From: Alitiscatomonas aceti
GTDB lineage: Bacteria > Bacillota > Clostridia > Lachnospirales > Lachnospiraceae
NCBI RefSeq assembly: GCF_025567195.1
Contig: NZ_JAOQJF010000001.1
Span: 62,001-126,000, forward strand
DNA: 64,000 nt
Reading direction: 5' to 3'
The position numbers and the translations under genes were made by a program. Shown here in pieces: positions 48,561 through 57,437 of this stretch. Below the pieces are notes generated by a model. The model was not told where the DNA came from. It ran no database searches and saw only the letters and a program-made list of their open reading frames with translations. How positions within the stretch are numbered: the stretch's first letter is position 1; each line of letters starts with the position of its first letter.

Positions 48561-49148
48561 ATGAAATATTTAAATCAGCTGGATCATCCAGATATCCCGT
48601 ATCCCACCGACGCCGCCACCGAGGGCAGCCGCTTCCACGATCTCTCCATTAAGGAGGCGGGCTGCGGCCTCTGCTCCCTGGCTATGATGGTGGACCGTCT
48701 CACCACAAAGACCATTTCCTTAAAGCGCCTGATCGCCCTTTCCTTAAAGCATAAGGCCAATCTCCATCCCGGAACGGATATGAAGATCCTGGGGCCCGTG
48801 GTGGCGGATCTGTACGATCTGGACTTTTCCACCACCAACCGCGTGAAAAAGGCCATGCAGCACTTAAAGAACGGCGGCAGCGTCATCGCCAACGTGGGCG
48901 GAGACCGGGAAGGCTATACCGGAGTATTTTCCCACGGCGGCCACTACGTCCTGCTTTTATCCGCCGGAAAGGACAGCATCTGTGTCCTGGATCCGTCTTT
49001 AAAGGAGGGCAAATACGAGGAACCGGGAAGAGAGGGAAAGGTGCGCCTGGACGCTCCCTTTGCCTACTGCTCCCCGGAGCTGATGGAAAAGGAAACAGAT
49101 AACCGGAATCCCGGCTTTTACCTTTTCTCCAGAAAAGAGCCCTGCTAA
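48561..49148 (+). CDS. C39-like papain-fold protein
   Basis: The 195-aa protein resembles peptidase C39-like domains (the bacteriocin-leader-peptidase fold). The Cys lies in KEAGCGLCSLAMMVDRL (about 33-36), the His in VFSHGGHYVLLLSAG (about 130) and the Asp in ICVLDPSLKEGKYEE. There is no signal peptide and no transporter domain, so it is probably cytoplasmic; a substrate cannot be named. AAAGGAGG precedes the ATG. It has its own promoter, divergent from the enzyme I gene. Confidence 0.75.
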   Translation: MKYLNQLDHPDIPYPTDAATEGSRFHDLSIKEAGCGLCSLAMMVDRLTTKTISLKRLIALSLKHKANLHPGTDMKILGPVVADLYDLDFSTTNRVKKAMQHLKNGGSVIANVGGDREGYTGVFSHGGHYVLLLSAGKDSICVLDPSLKEGKYEEPGREGKVRLDAPFAYCSPELMEKETDNRNPGFYLFSRKEPC

Positions 49149-49156
49149 AGCAGCGG

Positions 49157-49828
49157 TCACACCTCCGCCATCCTGCGGTGATACCGGATAAAAAGGATGG
49201 CCGATAAAAGCGCCGCCGCACAGACCCAGACCGCCCGTTCTGCCAGCACCTGGCAGAGCAGGGCGCTGGCGGCTGCACCGGCCACAAAGACCAGGTCGAT
49301 CCAGTAATACCATAATCCGTACTTCCTCTGCTCACCGTTGTTTTCAAGAGTCCCCACGGCCAGAAGCTCGGTCCCGCTTCTTAAATTTCCTGTACACATG
49401 GTAGTGGCAAAGGCCATGCCGTGCATCTTCCGGAACGCTTCTACCTGCATGGCGCAGGAAAAACCGATCAGACAGTTCACCAGAGAATTCCACTTCTGGG
49501 GCATGAATCCGGCCAGGACCATCACCAGAAGCTCCAGCCACAGGATCCCCTCTTTCCAGTGGACCGTTCCGTTTTCACCCACCCGCATACGGATCCATTC
49601 TGTCAGAAAGATCCCCGCCGCATAGGCGGCCACCGGGATCAGATACCGTCCGGCCACAGCCAGATCTCCCCGGGCCAGGCTGATCCCCATAAGGGCGATA
49701 TTTCCCGTTTCCGCAGTGGCAAATACCTGGCCCCGCACCAGATAGGAATACGCGTCCAGGAACCCGCCGGAAAACATCAGGATCGAACCCAGGCGTATGG
49801 ATTCGGATACTTTTTTACTCGTCAGCAT
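49157..49828 (-). CDS. DUF1275 (YoaK-type) membrane protein
   Basis: From the ATG at 49828 (AAGGAGAAG upstream) the protein has 223 aa and about six membrane helices. DUF1275 motifs are SILMFSGGFLDAYSYLVRGQ, FATAETGNIALMGISLARGD, IGFSCAMQVEAFRKM and ATTMCTGNLRSGTELL. The family is widespread and its transport function, if any, is unknown. It follows the InlB-repeat membrane protein gene by 85 bp and converges on the C39-like gene. Confidence 0.88.
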   Translation of the reverse strand: MLTSKKVSESIRLGSILMFSGGFLDAYSYLVRGQVFATAETGNIALMGISLARGDLAVAGRYLIPVAAYAAGIFLTEWIRMRVGENGTVHWKEGILWLELLVMVLAGFMPQKWNSLVNCLIGFSCAMQVEAFRKMHGMAFATTMCTGNLRSGTELLAVGTLENNGEQRKYGLWYYWIDLVFVAGAAASALLCQVLAERAVWVCAAALLSAILFIRYHRRMAEV

Positions 49829-49913
49829 GTACTTCTCCTTGAATCCAAAGGCCCCACCGCCGCTGTGCAAAACGCGCAGGAAGGACAGTGAGGCCTTATC
49901 TGTACTTTCTTGT

Positions 49914-50300
49914 TTATTTATCCCGCCATTTGGCATAAAGCGTCATGGGACCGGTGACTGTATCCTTTGACAGATCCCAGGGGATCGTCAGATTTTCGTC
50001 TGTATACCAGCCCTCAAATACGCTTCCCTCCCGGACAGGCTCCTCCGGCACTGTCACCAGATCGCCGTACATCCGCTTCTGGCTCTCCACCACAGTCCCG
50101 CCCCGGGCGTCAAAATCCACCATGTATCCACGGTTGGCATAACCGATCCCAAAGCAGATCACCAGGGCTGCCCCCAGGACAATGATGATCCAGTTTAAGG
50201 ACCGTTCTGAGATCTTCACATATTTATAAAGACCCCGGAATTCTCTCTCCGGCCCCTTGTCCTGTTCCGGAGAGCCTCCGTTTTCTCTCTTATCTTCCAT
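49914..50300 (-). CDS. Membrane protein with one InlB B-type repeat
   Basis: The 128-aa protein has a charged cytoplasmic N-terminus and one membrane span at about 35-54 (LNWIIIVLGAALVICFGIGY). A single extracellular Listeria/Bacteroides (InlB B) repeat follows: YMVDFDARGGTVVESQKRMY, then FEGWYTDENLTIPWDLS and TLYAKW. Most such repeats occur in tandem in large adhesins; one alone on a short anchor is unusual. It starts 3 bp after the mglC stop, so it is translated from the mgl mRNA. Its role is unknown; a sensor or transporter accessory is possible. Confidence 0.8.
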   Translation of the reverse strand: MEDKRENGGSPEQDKGPEREFRGLYKYVKISERSLNWIIIVLGAALVICFGIGYANRGYMVDFDARGGTVVESQKRMYGDLVTVPEEPVREGSVFEGWYTDENLTIPWDLSKDTVTGPMTLYAKWRDK

Positions 50301-50303
50301 CTC

Positions 50304-51365
50304 TTACTTCCGCACCAGATACTTACGCATATCAATGGCACAGGCTACCAGGATGATCAGACCCTTGATGATGTAAAGCATGTTGGGGTCAACGGAAAGG
50401 AAGTTCAGTCCGGCGAAGATGATCTGCAGCAGCAGAACGCCTACTACGATGCCGCTGATGCGTCCGATACCGCCGACGAAGGATACGCCGCCGATTACGC
50501 AGGCCGCGATGGCGTCACACTCATAGTTGAGACCTGTATTGGCGTTGGCAGATGCGATACGGGCACCGTCGAAGAAACCGGTGATGCCGTACATAACGCC
50601 GGCAAGCATGAATACCAGGATGATGGTGCGGGCCACGTTTACGCCGGATACATTGGCTGCTTCCTCGTTGGAGCCAACGGCAAACATATTTTTACCGAAG
50701 GTGGTCTTGTTCCAGATCACCCACATAACGGCTGTCAGGATCACTGCGTACAGAACGTATCTGGGGATGGCAACGCCGCCGATGGTGAATAAGGTTCCTG
50801 TGATCAGAGAACGGTAGCTGTCGGTCAGTCCGCTTAAGGTCTGTCCGTTGTTGACGCCGTTCATTAAGTACATAAGGATGATACCGTATGTGATCAGCTG
50901 GGTGGACAGGGTCACGATAAAGGGATGCAGCTTAAATTTCGCCACGCTGAAGCCGTTTACGAAGCCAACGGCAGCGCCTACGCCCAACACGATCAGAAGC
51001 ACCACCGGAATGGGCATCGCAGATGTCATGTTGGGGAATACCTTAAATACAGTGGTCAGTAAGGAAGCGGAGATACACGCTGCCAGACCTACCACACGGC
51101 CTGCGGAAATATCCGTACCAGTCAGTACGATACAGCCGCCGATCCCCAGGGCGATGGGCAGCTTTGCCGCCGTCAGGGAAATAATATTTACAATTGAAGA
51201 AAGACTGATGAATTTGGGCTGTTTCACGGTGATGAAAATGATCGCGATGGCAATGATGATATACATCGCGTTGTTTAAGATCAGATCCCCAATCTTTCTC
51301 TGCTGGTCTTTCTTGGAAAGCGCTTTAAATTCCTGTGCTTTGGATGTTGCTTTATTGTCAGCCAC
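50304..51365 (-). CDS. mglC: Galactose/methyl-galactoside ABC transporter permease
   Basis: This 353-aa permease has about ten membrane spans of the BPD_transp_2 (ribose/galactose) type. Typical segments are LPIALGIGGCIVLTGTDISA, FKLHPFIVTLSTQLITYGII, GKNMFAVGSNEEAANVSGVN (contact loop for the ATPase) and CDAIAACVIGGVSFVGGIGR. It forms the channel with two MglC and the double-ATPase MglA. It follows mglA by 18 bp. Confidence 0.93.
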   Translation of the reverse strand: MADNKATSKAQEFKALSKKDQQRKIGDLILNNAMYIIIAIAIIFITVKQPKFISLSSIVNIISLTAAKLPIALGIGGCIVLTGTDISAGRVVGLAACISASLLTTVFKVFPNMTSAMPIPVVLLIVLGVGAAVGFVNGFSVAKFKLHPFIVTLSTQLITYGIILMYLMNGVNNGQTLSGLTDSYRSLITGTLFTIGGVAIPRYVLYAVILTAVMWVIWNKTTFGKNMFAVGSNEEAANVSGVNVARTIILVFMLAGVMYGITGFFDGARIASANANTGLNYECDAIAACVIGGVSFVGGIGRISGIVVGVLLLQIIFAGLNFLSVDPNMLYIIKGLIILVACAIDMRKYLVRK

Positions 51366-51383
51366 AGTTCATTCCTCCTATCC

Positions 51384-52922
51384 TTATGCAAATTTCGCAG
51401 CGAGAGCCATGATCTCTTCCTGCGTCGTTGTTCTTGCGTCCACCTCACCGGCCAGCTGTCCGCCGGACATAACCAGGATCCGGTCGCAGACGCCCAAAAG
51501 CTCCGGCATCTCGGAGGAAACCATCAGCACGGTCTTTCCTTCCTTGGCCAGATTAAGGATCAGCTGGTAAATCTCATATTTCGCGCCCACGTCGATACCG
51601 CGGGTGGGCTCGTCCAGAAGGAGCACCTCCGGCTCCGTCAAAAGCCACCGGGCCAGGATCACCTTCTGCTGGTTTCCGCCGGATAAGGAACGGATCTGGG
51701 TCCTCTGGCTGGGCGTTTTGGTACGCATGGCCTTGATCCCCCATTCCGTGGCTTCGCTCATTTTCTTATCGCTGAGGAACGGACCCACCTTATATCTCTG
51801 GAAGCTGGATATGGTGGTGTTGGCCTGGATATCGCGGATGCCAAAAATACCAGTGGCACGTCTTTCCTCGGTCAGCAGGGCAAATTTATTTTTTATGGAT
51901 TCCCTGGCATTGCGGTTCATCACCCGTTTGCCATGGAGATAGATCTCGCCTTCTTTTCTTGTGGCGATCCCGAAGATATTCTCCAGAAGCTCCGTCCGTC
52001 CGGAGCCGTCCAGGCCTGCAATGCCCAGGACTTCGCCCTTTTTCGCCACGAACGATACGTCGCGGAGCTTGGAGTAGGCGGCAGTCAGTCCCTTTACCTC
52101 CAACAGAGGCTCTCCTACCACATTATCCTTCTCCGGATACAGGTTTGTAAGCTCTCGGCCTACCATCAGCTTGATGATCTCGTTCATTGTCAGATCCTTC
52201 GCCGGCTTTGTGGCGATCCACTGGCCGTCGCGCATGATGGTAACGTCATCCGAGATCCGTAAGATCTCTTTCATCTTATGGGAGATATAGATGATCCCGC
52301 AGCCGCGGTCACGCAGCATATTGATGATCCGGAACAGATGCTCTACCTCTTCCTCAGTCAGGGAGGAGGTGGGCTCATCAAATACGATCACCTTGGAATT
52401 ATAGGAAACCGCCTTGGCGATCTCCACCATCTGTCTCTGGGATACGGGCATGGTGCTCATCACGGTTTTCGGGTCCACGTTCACATCCAGTTCATCGAAC
52501 AGCTTTTTCGTGGCCTCGTACATTTTGGATTCACTGGTCAGAGGACACCATTTGGAGATCTTCGGGAACCGGCCCAGCCACATGTTATCCATAACATTGC
52601 GCTTTAATGCCTGGTTTAACTCCTGGTGCACCATTGCCACTCCATTTTCCAGAGCTTCCTTGGAAGTCTTAAAGCTGACCTCCTTGCCGTCCAGGTAAAT
52701 ATGGCCTGCATCCTTGTTGTAAACACCGAACAGGCACTTCATAAGAGTGGACTTACCGGCTCCGTTCTCGCCCATAAGAGCATGAACCGTCCCGGCACGG
52801 ACCGTCAGGGAAACATTATCCAGGGCCTTTACGCCGGGGAATGATTTGCAGATCCCCTCCATGCGCAGCAGCACGGGCTGGTTTCCCGATCCAGTGGCAT
52901 TTGTTGTGTCTTTCATACTCAA
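51384..52922 (-). CDS. mglA: Galactose/methyl-galactoside ABC transporter ATP-binding protein
   Basis: The 512-aa protein is a tandem ABC ATPase. Domain 1 has Walker A MGENGAGKSTLMK (about 50) and Walker B KVIVFDEPTSSLTEEE, with a less canonical signature (MPVSQRQMVEIAKAV). Domain 2 has a degenerate P-loop GLDGSGRTELLE and an intact signature SGGNQQKVILARWLL and Walker B VLLLDEPTRGIDVGAKYEIY. This arrangement is standard for the MglA/RbsA group. Upstream, 207 bp with a terminator and a second hairpin separate it from mglB. Confidence 0.94.
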   Translation of the reverse strand: MSMKDTTNATGSGNQPVLLRMEGICKSFPGVKALDNVSLTVRAGTVHALMGENGAGKSTLMKCLFGVYNKDAGHIYLDGKEVSFKTSKEALENGVAMVHQELNQALKRNVMDNMWLGRFPKISKWCPLTSESKMYEATKKLFDELDVNVDPKTVMSTMPVSQRQMVEIAKAVSYNSKVIVFDEPTSSLTEEEVEHLFRIINMLRDRGCGIIYISHKMKEILRISDDVTIMRDGQWIATKPAKDLTMNEIIKLMVGRELTNLYPEKDNVVGEPLLEVKGLTAAYSKLRDVSFVAKKGEVLGIAGLDGSGRTELLENIFGIATRKEGEIYLHGKRVMNRNARESIKNKFALLTEERRATGIFGIRDIQANTTISSFQRYKVGPFLSDKKMSEATEWGIKAMRTKTPSQRTQIRSLSGGNQQKVILARWLLTEPEVLLLDEPTRGIDVGAKYEIYQLILNLAKEGKTVLMVSSEMPELLGVCDRILVMSGGQLAGEVDARTTTQEEIMALAAKFA

Positions 52923-53000
52923 ATCATCGCCTCCTGATTCTCAAGTATTTCGCTATACGCCGTTTCGTCATACTGGAAACGTCATCTCCGTATGGCGCAG

Positions 53001-53027
53001 AACAGGACCTTTTTCTGGTCCTGTTCT
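53001..53027 (-). repeat. Perfect hairpin between mglB and mglA
   Basis: GAACAGGACC (53001-53010) and GGTCCTGTTC (53018-53027) form a 10-bp stem. On the minus strand no T-run follows, so it is more likely an RNA processing or stability element than a terminator. Confidence 0.6.
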
Positions 53028-53085
53028 TTCCCGCGGCAGCCGCCACATGAGCATGCGCACATGTTCATCTGGCCGATGCGCGCGT

Positions 53086-53117
53086 AAAAAATACGGCCGC
53101 ACCGAAGTGCGGCCGCA
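53086..53117 (-). terminator. Terminator between mglB and mglA (partial readthrough expected)
   Basis: CGGCCGCAC/GTGCGGCCG (53107-53115 with 53094-53102) form a 9-bp stem followed on the minus strand by TATTTTTTA. It lies 15 bp past the mglB stop and would give more mglB than mglAC mRNA. Confidence 0.8.
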
Positions 53118-53129
53118 TCATCGATGACT

Positions 53130-54314
53130 TTATTCCTCGCCTGTGTACATAGCGTAAGGAATATTCACACGCCATGTTCCTACTACGTTGGCTGCATCGA
53201 CACCCTCAAATGTTTCTGCGCTTGTCAGATAGTTTGCTGTGATCTGGGCGATGGTGTTGGCCATACCTTCAGCATCCTGTTTGATGGTACCTGTCATTGT
53301 ACCGGCTGCGATCGCGTCCTTTGCAGCGTCAGTAGCATCTACGCCGAATACCGGGATCACAGTAGCGCCTTCTTTGTTGTAGCCGGCGTTCTGGAGAGCG
53401 GTAACGGATCCGATCGCCATCTCGTCGTTGTTGGCGATAACAAGCTCAACCATGTTGTTGTTTGCTTCGCTGTACTGGGACAGGATCGTCTGCATATACT
53501 CGGTAGCTGCTGCTGCGGACCACAGACCGCCCTGGTCAACCAGATATTTGTTTGTGTTGCTTGCGTCATAGAAAGCTAACGGCTTCTTGCCGGCTGCTTC
53601 CAGGACCTTGTCCGCATCTTCCTGGCCAAACTGGGTACGTGCGATTGCCTCGGCGTTGCCCTCCTGGCCCTTGAACATTACGTAGGAGATCTGGCCGTCG
53701 CCGTTGAGATCTACGGTATCGTAATTCTCAACCAGGTACTCACCGATCATTTCGCCCTGCATATGGCCGGCCATCTCATAATCTGTACCTACGAATACAG
53801 CCTTGTCGTATGCGGAAACGACTTCCTCGCTTACAGAACGGTTGAAGAAGATCACCGGGATGCTCTGTGCCTTTGCCAGCTCGATGATATTCTTTGCAGC
53901 GTCGTCAGAACCGCTGTCCACCAGGTTTACTACCAGAAGAGAGGTTCCTTTTGCGATGGCTGTGGAAACCTGCTCGGTCTGGGTCGTCTGGCTGTTGTTG
54001 GAGTCGTAGTCCTGGTACTTGATGCCAGCCTTATCAAGAGCTGCATCCAGTGCGGAACGCACGCTGGAGATATATGTATCGCCGTATGTATAGTATAATA
54101 CGGAGATCTCTCCTGCGTCTGCTAAATCCTTGGCGGCTTCTGTAACTGCTTCTGTAACTTTTTCTGTCTCTTTTTCGTCTGCTTTTGTTGTCTCTGCTGC
54201 TGCGGCTGTTGTCTCTGCCGGTGCTGCTGCGGACTCCTTCTTATCGCCGCCGCCGCATGCTGTCATGCTGGCTACAAGGCCGGCTGCAAGAAGAACGCTT
54301 ACTAATTTTTTCAT
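53130..54314 (-). CDS. mglB: Galactose/glucose-binding lipoprotein
   Basis: From the ATG at 54314 (GAGGAGG upstream) the protein has 394 aa. The lipoprotein signal is VLLAAGLVASMTACGGGD; an Ala/Glu/Thr linker (about 25-65) follows, then the periplasmic-binding-protein fold. The calcium-binding loop VDLNGDGQISYVM, as in E. coli MglB, and sugar-site segments (FFNRSVSEE, VIANNDEMAIG, VFGVDATDAAKDAI) support galactose/glucose specificity. It leads the mglBAC operon with a strong promoter. Confidence 0.93.
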   Translation of the reverse strand: MKKLVSVLLAAGLVASMTACGGGDKKESAAAPAETTAAAAETTKADEKETEKVTEAVTEAAKDLADAGEISVLYYTYGDTYISSVRSALDAALDKAGIKYQDYDSNNSQTTQTEQVSTAIAKGTSLLVVNLVDSGSDDAAKNIIELAKAQSIPVIFFNRSVSEEVVSAYDKAVFVGTDYEMAGHMQGEMIGEYLVENYDTVDLNGDGQISYVMFKGQEGNAEAIARTQFGQEDADKVLEAAGKKPLAFYDASNTNKYLVDQGGLWSAAAATEYMQTILSQYSEANNNMVELVIANNDEMAIGSVTALQNAGYNKEGATVIPVFGVDATDAAKDAIAAGTMTGTIKQDAEGMANTIAQITANYLTSAETFEGVDAANVVGTWRVNIPYAMYTGEE

Positions 54315-54338
54315 TTTGAATTCCTCCTCTTCTTTCGG

Positions 54339-54395
54339 TTTGTTATATATTAAACAACCATACCGTATTATACCCCATTCCATAGGTTTTGTAAA
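54339..54395 (-). promoter_or_regulatory. mglB promoter with downstream dyad
   Basis: On the minus strand TTTACA (54390-54395), 17 bp, a perfect TATAAT (54367-54372). A dyad GTTGTTTAATATATAACAAA (complement of 54339-54358) lies at or just after the transcription start, a possible repressor site. Confidence 0.65.
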
Positions 54396-54502
54396 GGATT
54401 ACCGATATTTTTTTATATAGCCTTCCATTTTTTGTATAAATCGGCCCAATCCGACAGAATCCGAGGAGAAATCTCTTGTTTTATATCTACAATTTTCCTT
54501 AT

Positions 54503-55966
54503 TTACATCTTTTCACCCGGAACTACCGGTACTGCGCCTTCGGGAACCGGGCAGAAATAGCCGCCGTAGCGTTTCATTTTTGCCTCGTATTCATCCCTGG
54601 CCGCCTGTAAGACCTCCGGCTTTTCCATCAGATCCACAGCGGCTGCCGCCAGGACCTTGCCGGCCATGAGCATGGCCTTATGGGCAATGGAGGTGCGTCC
54701 GCAGGACACGTTCTGCCAGGAATGGCCCGGAGCCTTGGACGGATATGTGGCGGTATTGATCTGTGCCGTAGGAACCAGCCAGCTCACGTCGCCCACATCT
54801 GTGGAGCCCATGCGCGGATGCTCCGAATAGAAATACGGGATCAGGAAGTCGTTGATGGCTTTTGTCCCATGCTCCGAGGCTTTATCTACAAATTCGTAAA
54901 GCTCCTCGCTGTCCTCTGTAAAATCTCCTGGGAGCTTATTGTCCTTCATCTCCACAGAATCGCAGAGGGCCTGGGCGTAGGCGATCTCTTCCTCTGTATA
55001 TTCCGGCATCTCCACCTGGCTGAAGTTTTCCCAGAGGAGCTTCTCCAGCACCTTATTGGGAACTGTATTGGAGCAGCCGTCAATGAACTTCTTCTCCATG
55101 GTGGTATCCGTCATCATGGACGCAGCCAGGGCGATCCGGTCCACACGCTCCTGAAGAGCCAGGGCCTCCTTGGCCCAGATGGAGCGCACCATATAGAGCA
55201 CCTGTGCCCTGGGCTGCACCACATTGGGTGAATCTCCGCCGGCATCAGTGATGGAATAATGGATCCTGGCCGTATCCGGCATATGCTCCCGCAGGAACTG
55301 GACTCCAATGTTCATCAGCTCCACAGCGTCCAGGGCGGAACGGCCCTGCTCCGGGGCTCCCGCCGCGTGGGAGGCAACGCCGGTGAATTTATACTCTGTC
55401 TGGATGCAGGTATTGCAGGTACCGGAGGTTACCTGGTTTTCTGTTCCCGGATGCCAGGTGAGGGCCGCGTCGCATTCCTTAAATACGCCGTCCCTGGCCA
55501 TGAAGGCCTTGGTGGCAGCTCCCTCTTCGCCGGGACAGCCATAGAGGATCACCTTTCCGCTCCCCTCTCCCTTTTCCTCCAGATAGTGCTTGATGGCAAA
55601 GGCAGCCGCCATGGATCCGGCTCCCAGAAGATTGTGGCCGCAGCCGTGGCCGTTGCCGTTGGATACCAGCTCTTCACGGCTCTGCTGTCCGGCCACCTGG
55701 GAAAGCCCTGTGAGGGCGTCGTACTCGGCCAGGATCCCGATCACCGGCTTTCCGGAGCCATAGGACGCACGGAACGCCGTCTCAATGCCGCAGAAGGGGT
55801 GCTCCACCTCGAAGCCCTCCTCCTTTAATACCTGGGCGTACAGCTCCCCGGATTTAAATTCCCTCAGGGAAAGCTCCGCAAAATCCCAGATCTTATCGGA
55901 TGTGTCGATGATCACGTCTGCTTTCTCGTCAATATAGCTTAAAACCTTCTTTTTTTCGTCGGTCAT
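54503..55966 (-). CDS. M20 amidohydrolase (AbgB-like)
   Basis: The 487-aa protein belongs to the M20 aminoacylase/AbgB group. Metal-site segments are ILAEYDALTGLSQVAGQ, NGHGCGHNLLGAGSMAAA, LYGCPGEEGAATKAFM and ALTWHPGTENQ, with FTGVASHAAGAPEQGRSALD in the dimer domain. AbgB homologues cleave p-aminobenzoyl-glutamate or related N-acyl amino acids. It lies 24 bp after the ABC ATPase gene in one operon, so it probably hydrolyses the imported compound in the cytoplasm. The exact substrate is inferred. Confidence 0.9.
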   Translation of the reverse strand: MTDEKKKVLSYIDEKADVIIDTSDKIWDFAELSLREFKSGELYAQVLKEEGFEVEHPFCGIETAFRASYGSGKPVIGILAEYDALTGLSQVAGQQSREELVSNGNGHGCGHNLLGAGSMAAAFAIKHYLEEKGEGSGKVILYGCPGEEGAATKAFMARDGVFKECDAALTWHPGTENQVTSGTCNTCIQTEYKFTGVASHAAGAPEQGRSALDAVELMNIGVQFLREHMPDTARIHYSITDAGGDSPNVVQPRAQVLYMVRSIWAKEALALQERVDRIALAASMMTDTTMEKKFIDGCSNTVPNKVLEKLLWENFSQVEMPEYTEEEIAYAQALCDSVEMKDNKLPGDFTEDSEELYEFVDKASEHGTKAINDFLIPYFYSEHPRMGSTDVGDVSWLVPTAQINTATYPSKAPGHSWQNVSCGRTSIAHKAMLMAGKVLAAAAVDLMEKPEVLQAARDEYEAKMKRYGGYFCPVPEGAVPVVPGEKM

Positions 55967-55990
55967 GGTTCTGCCCCTCCTGTTTTCTTC

Positions 55991-56734
55991 TTAATACAAT
56001 ACCTTGCTTAAAAATTCCTTTGTACGCGGGTTGGACGGATGATTGAACACCTGGTCCGGACTGCCCTTTTCGGCGATGATCCCGCCGTCCATGAAAAATA
56101 CCCGGTCAGAGACCTCCTTGGCAAAGCCCATCTCATGGGTCACGATCACGGTGGTCATTCCCGTCTTTACCAGGCTCTTTATAACCTGGAGCACCTCTCC
56201 CACCATCTCCGGGTCCAGGGCCGAGGTGGGCTCGTCAAACAGCATCACATCCGGCTCCATGGCCAGGGCGCGGACGATGGCAAGACGCTGCTTCTGGCCG
56301 CCGGAAAGCTTTTTGGGATACTGGTCTGCCTTTTCCTGAAGGCCTACCCGGGCCAACAGCTCCGCTGCCATCTCATCGGCCTCCTTCTGGCTCTTCTTCC
56401 CCAGGAGCACCGGAGCCAGGGTCACGTTCTTCCCCACGGTCAGATTGTTGAATACATTAAAATGCTGGAACACCATTCCCATCTTCTGCCGATGGAGGTT
56501 GATGTCCACGCTCTTGTCGGTGATGTCGGTGCCCTCAAAATAAATACGGCCGGAGGTGGGCGTTTCCAGCAGGTTCAGGCACCGCAGGAAGGTGCTCTTT
56601 CCTCCTCCTGACGGACCGATGATGGAGACCACCTCGCCCTTGGAGATGGTTTCAGACACGCCCTTTAACACCTGAAGGCTTCCAAACGATTTATGCAGAT
56701 CCTCCACACGGATCAGTTCACTGCTAGCGCTCAC
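55991..56734 (-). CDS. Polar amino acid ABC transporter ATP-binding protein (GlnQ type)
   Basis: This 247-aa ATPase has Walker A IGPSGGGKSTFLRCLN, Q-loop MGMVFQHFNVFNNLTV, signature LSGGQKQRLAIVRALA, Walker B VMLFDEPTSALDPEMVGE and switch region VIVTHEMGFAKEVSDR. This is the full set for a polar amino acid importer. It overlaps the permease gene by 11 bp. Confidence 0.93.
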   Translation of the reverse strand: MSASSELIRVEDLHKSFGSLQVLKGVSETISKGEVVSIIGPSGGGKSTFLRCLNLLETPTSGRIYFEGTDITDKSVDINLHRQKMGMVFQHFNVFNNLTVGKNVTLAPVLLGKKSQKEADEMAAELLARVGLQEKADQYPKKLSGGQKQRLAIVRALAMEPDVMLFDEPTSALDPEMVGEVLQVIKSLVKTGMTTVIVTHEMGFAKEVSDRVFFMDGGIIAEKGSPDQVFNHPSNPRTKEFLSKVLY

Positions 56735-57413
56735 TTGCGTTCATCCTCCTCTCCAGTAATGCGATCAGCTTGGACATAACGAATGTCACAAGGAAATAAA
56801 TGATGCCCACGATGGTCAACGGCTCCAGAACACGGAAGGTAATGCCGTTGATGGTCTTAAACTGAGTCATCAGCTCTCCGATAAAGAAGGTGGATGCCAG
56901 GGATGTTTCCTTGACAATGGCCACAAACTCATTGCAGAGAGCGGGAAGGATATTTTTTACTGCCTGGGGCAGTACGATATGGATCATGGCCTGACGGCTG
57001 TTTAAGCCTAAGGACCGGGCCGCCTCGGTCTGTCCCGCGTCCACAGCCTGGATCCCGGCCCGGACGATCTCACAGACATAGGCTGTGGAGTTGACGCAGC
57101 AGGCGATCATCACGCAGGTGAACTCGCTGAGATCCAGCGCCGGAAACCACTGGGGCAGCATAAAATAGAAGAAATAAAGCTGTAAGAGGATCGGCGTTCC
57201 CCGGATCACCTCCACGTAGACCACGGCAGCAGCGTGAAGGGGCTTAAACCTTCCGATCCCCCAGCTGCTGCGGTGCATCATCGCCATCAGAGAGCCGGAC
57301 ACGGTGCTGATCAGCACCGTGAGAGCTCCCATATATAATGTCATCCATAAGCCATGAAGGAAGAGGGACGAATATTCGGTCCACACCTTTCCCATAACTG
57401 TGAAAAATTCCAT
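56724..57413 (-). CDS. Polar amino acid ABC transporter permease
   Basis: The 229-aa HisM/GlnP-type permease has about five membrane spans. The first helix pair (LFLHGLWMTLYMGALTVLIS) and EVIRGTPILLQLYFFYF are present. The EAA loop EAARSLGLNSRQAMIHIVLP contacts the ATPase. It lies 24 bp after the substrate-binding gene. A single permease gene implies a homodimer. Confidence 0.92.
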   Translation of the reverse strand: MEFFTVMGKVWTEYSSLFLHGLWMTLYMGALTVLISTVSGSLMAMMHRSSWGIGRFKPLHAAAVVYVEVIRGTPILLQLYFFYFMLPQWFPALDLSEFTCVMIACCVNSTAYVCEIVRAGIQAVDAGQTEAARSLGLNSRQAMIHIVLPQAVKNILPALCNEFVAIVKETSLASTFFIGELMTQFKTINGITFRVLEPLTIVGIIYFLVTFVMSKLIALLERRMNASER

Positions 57414-57437
57414 TGGATCTTCTCCTTTCTTTCCGGC

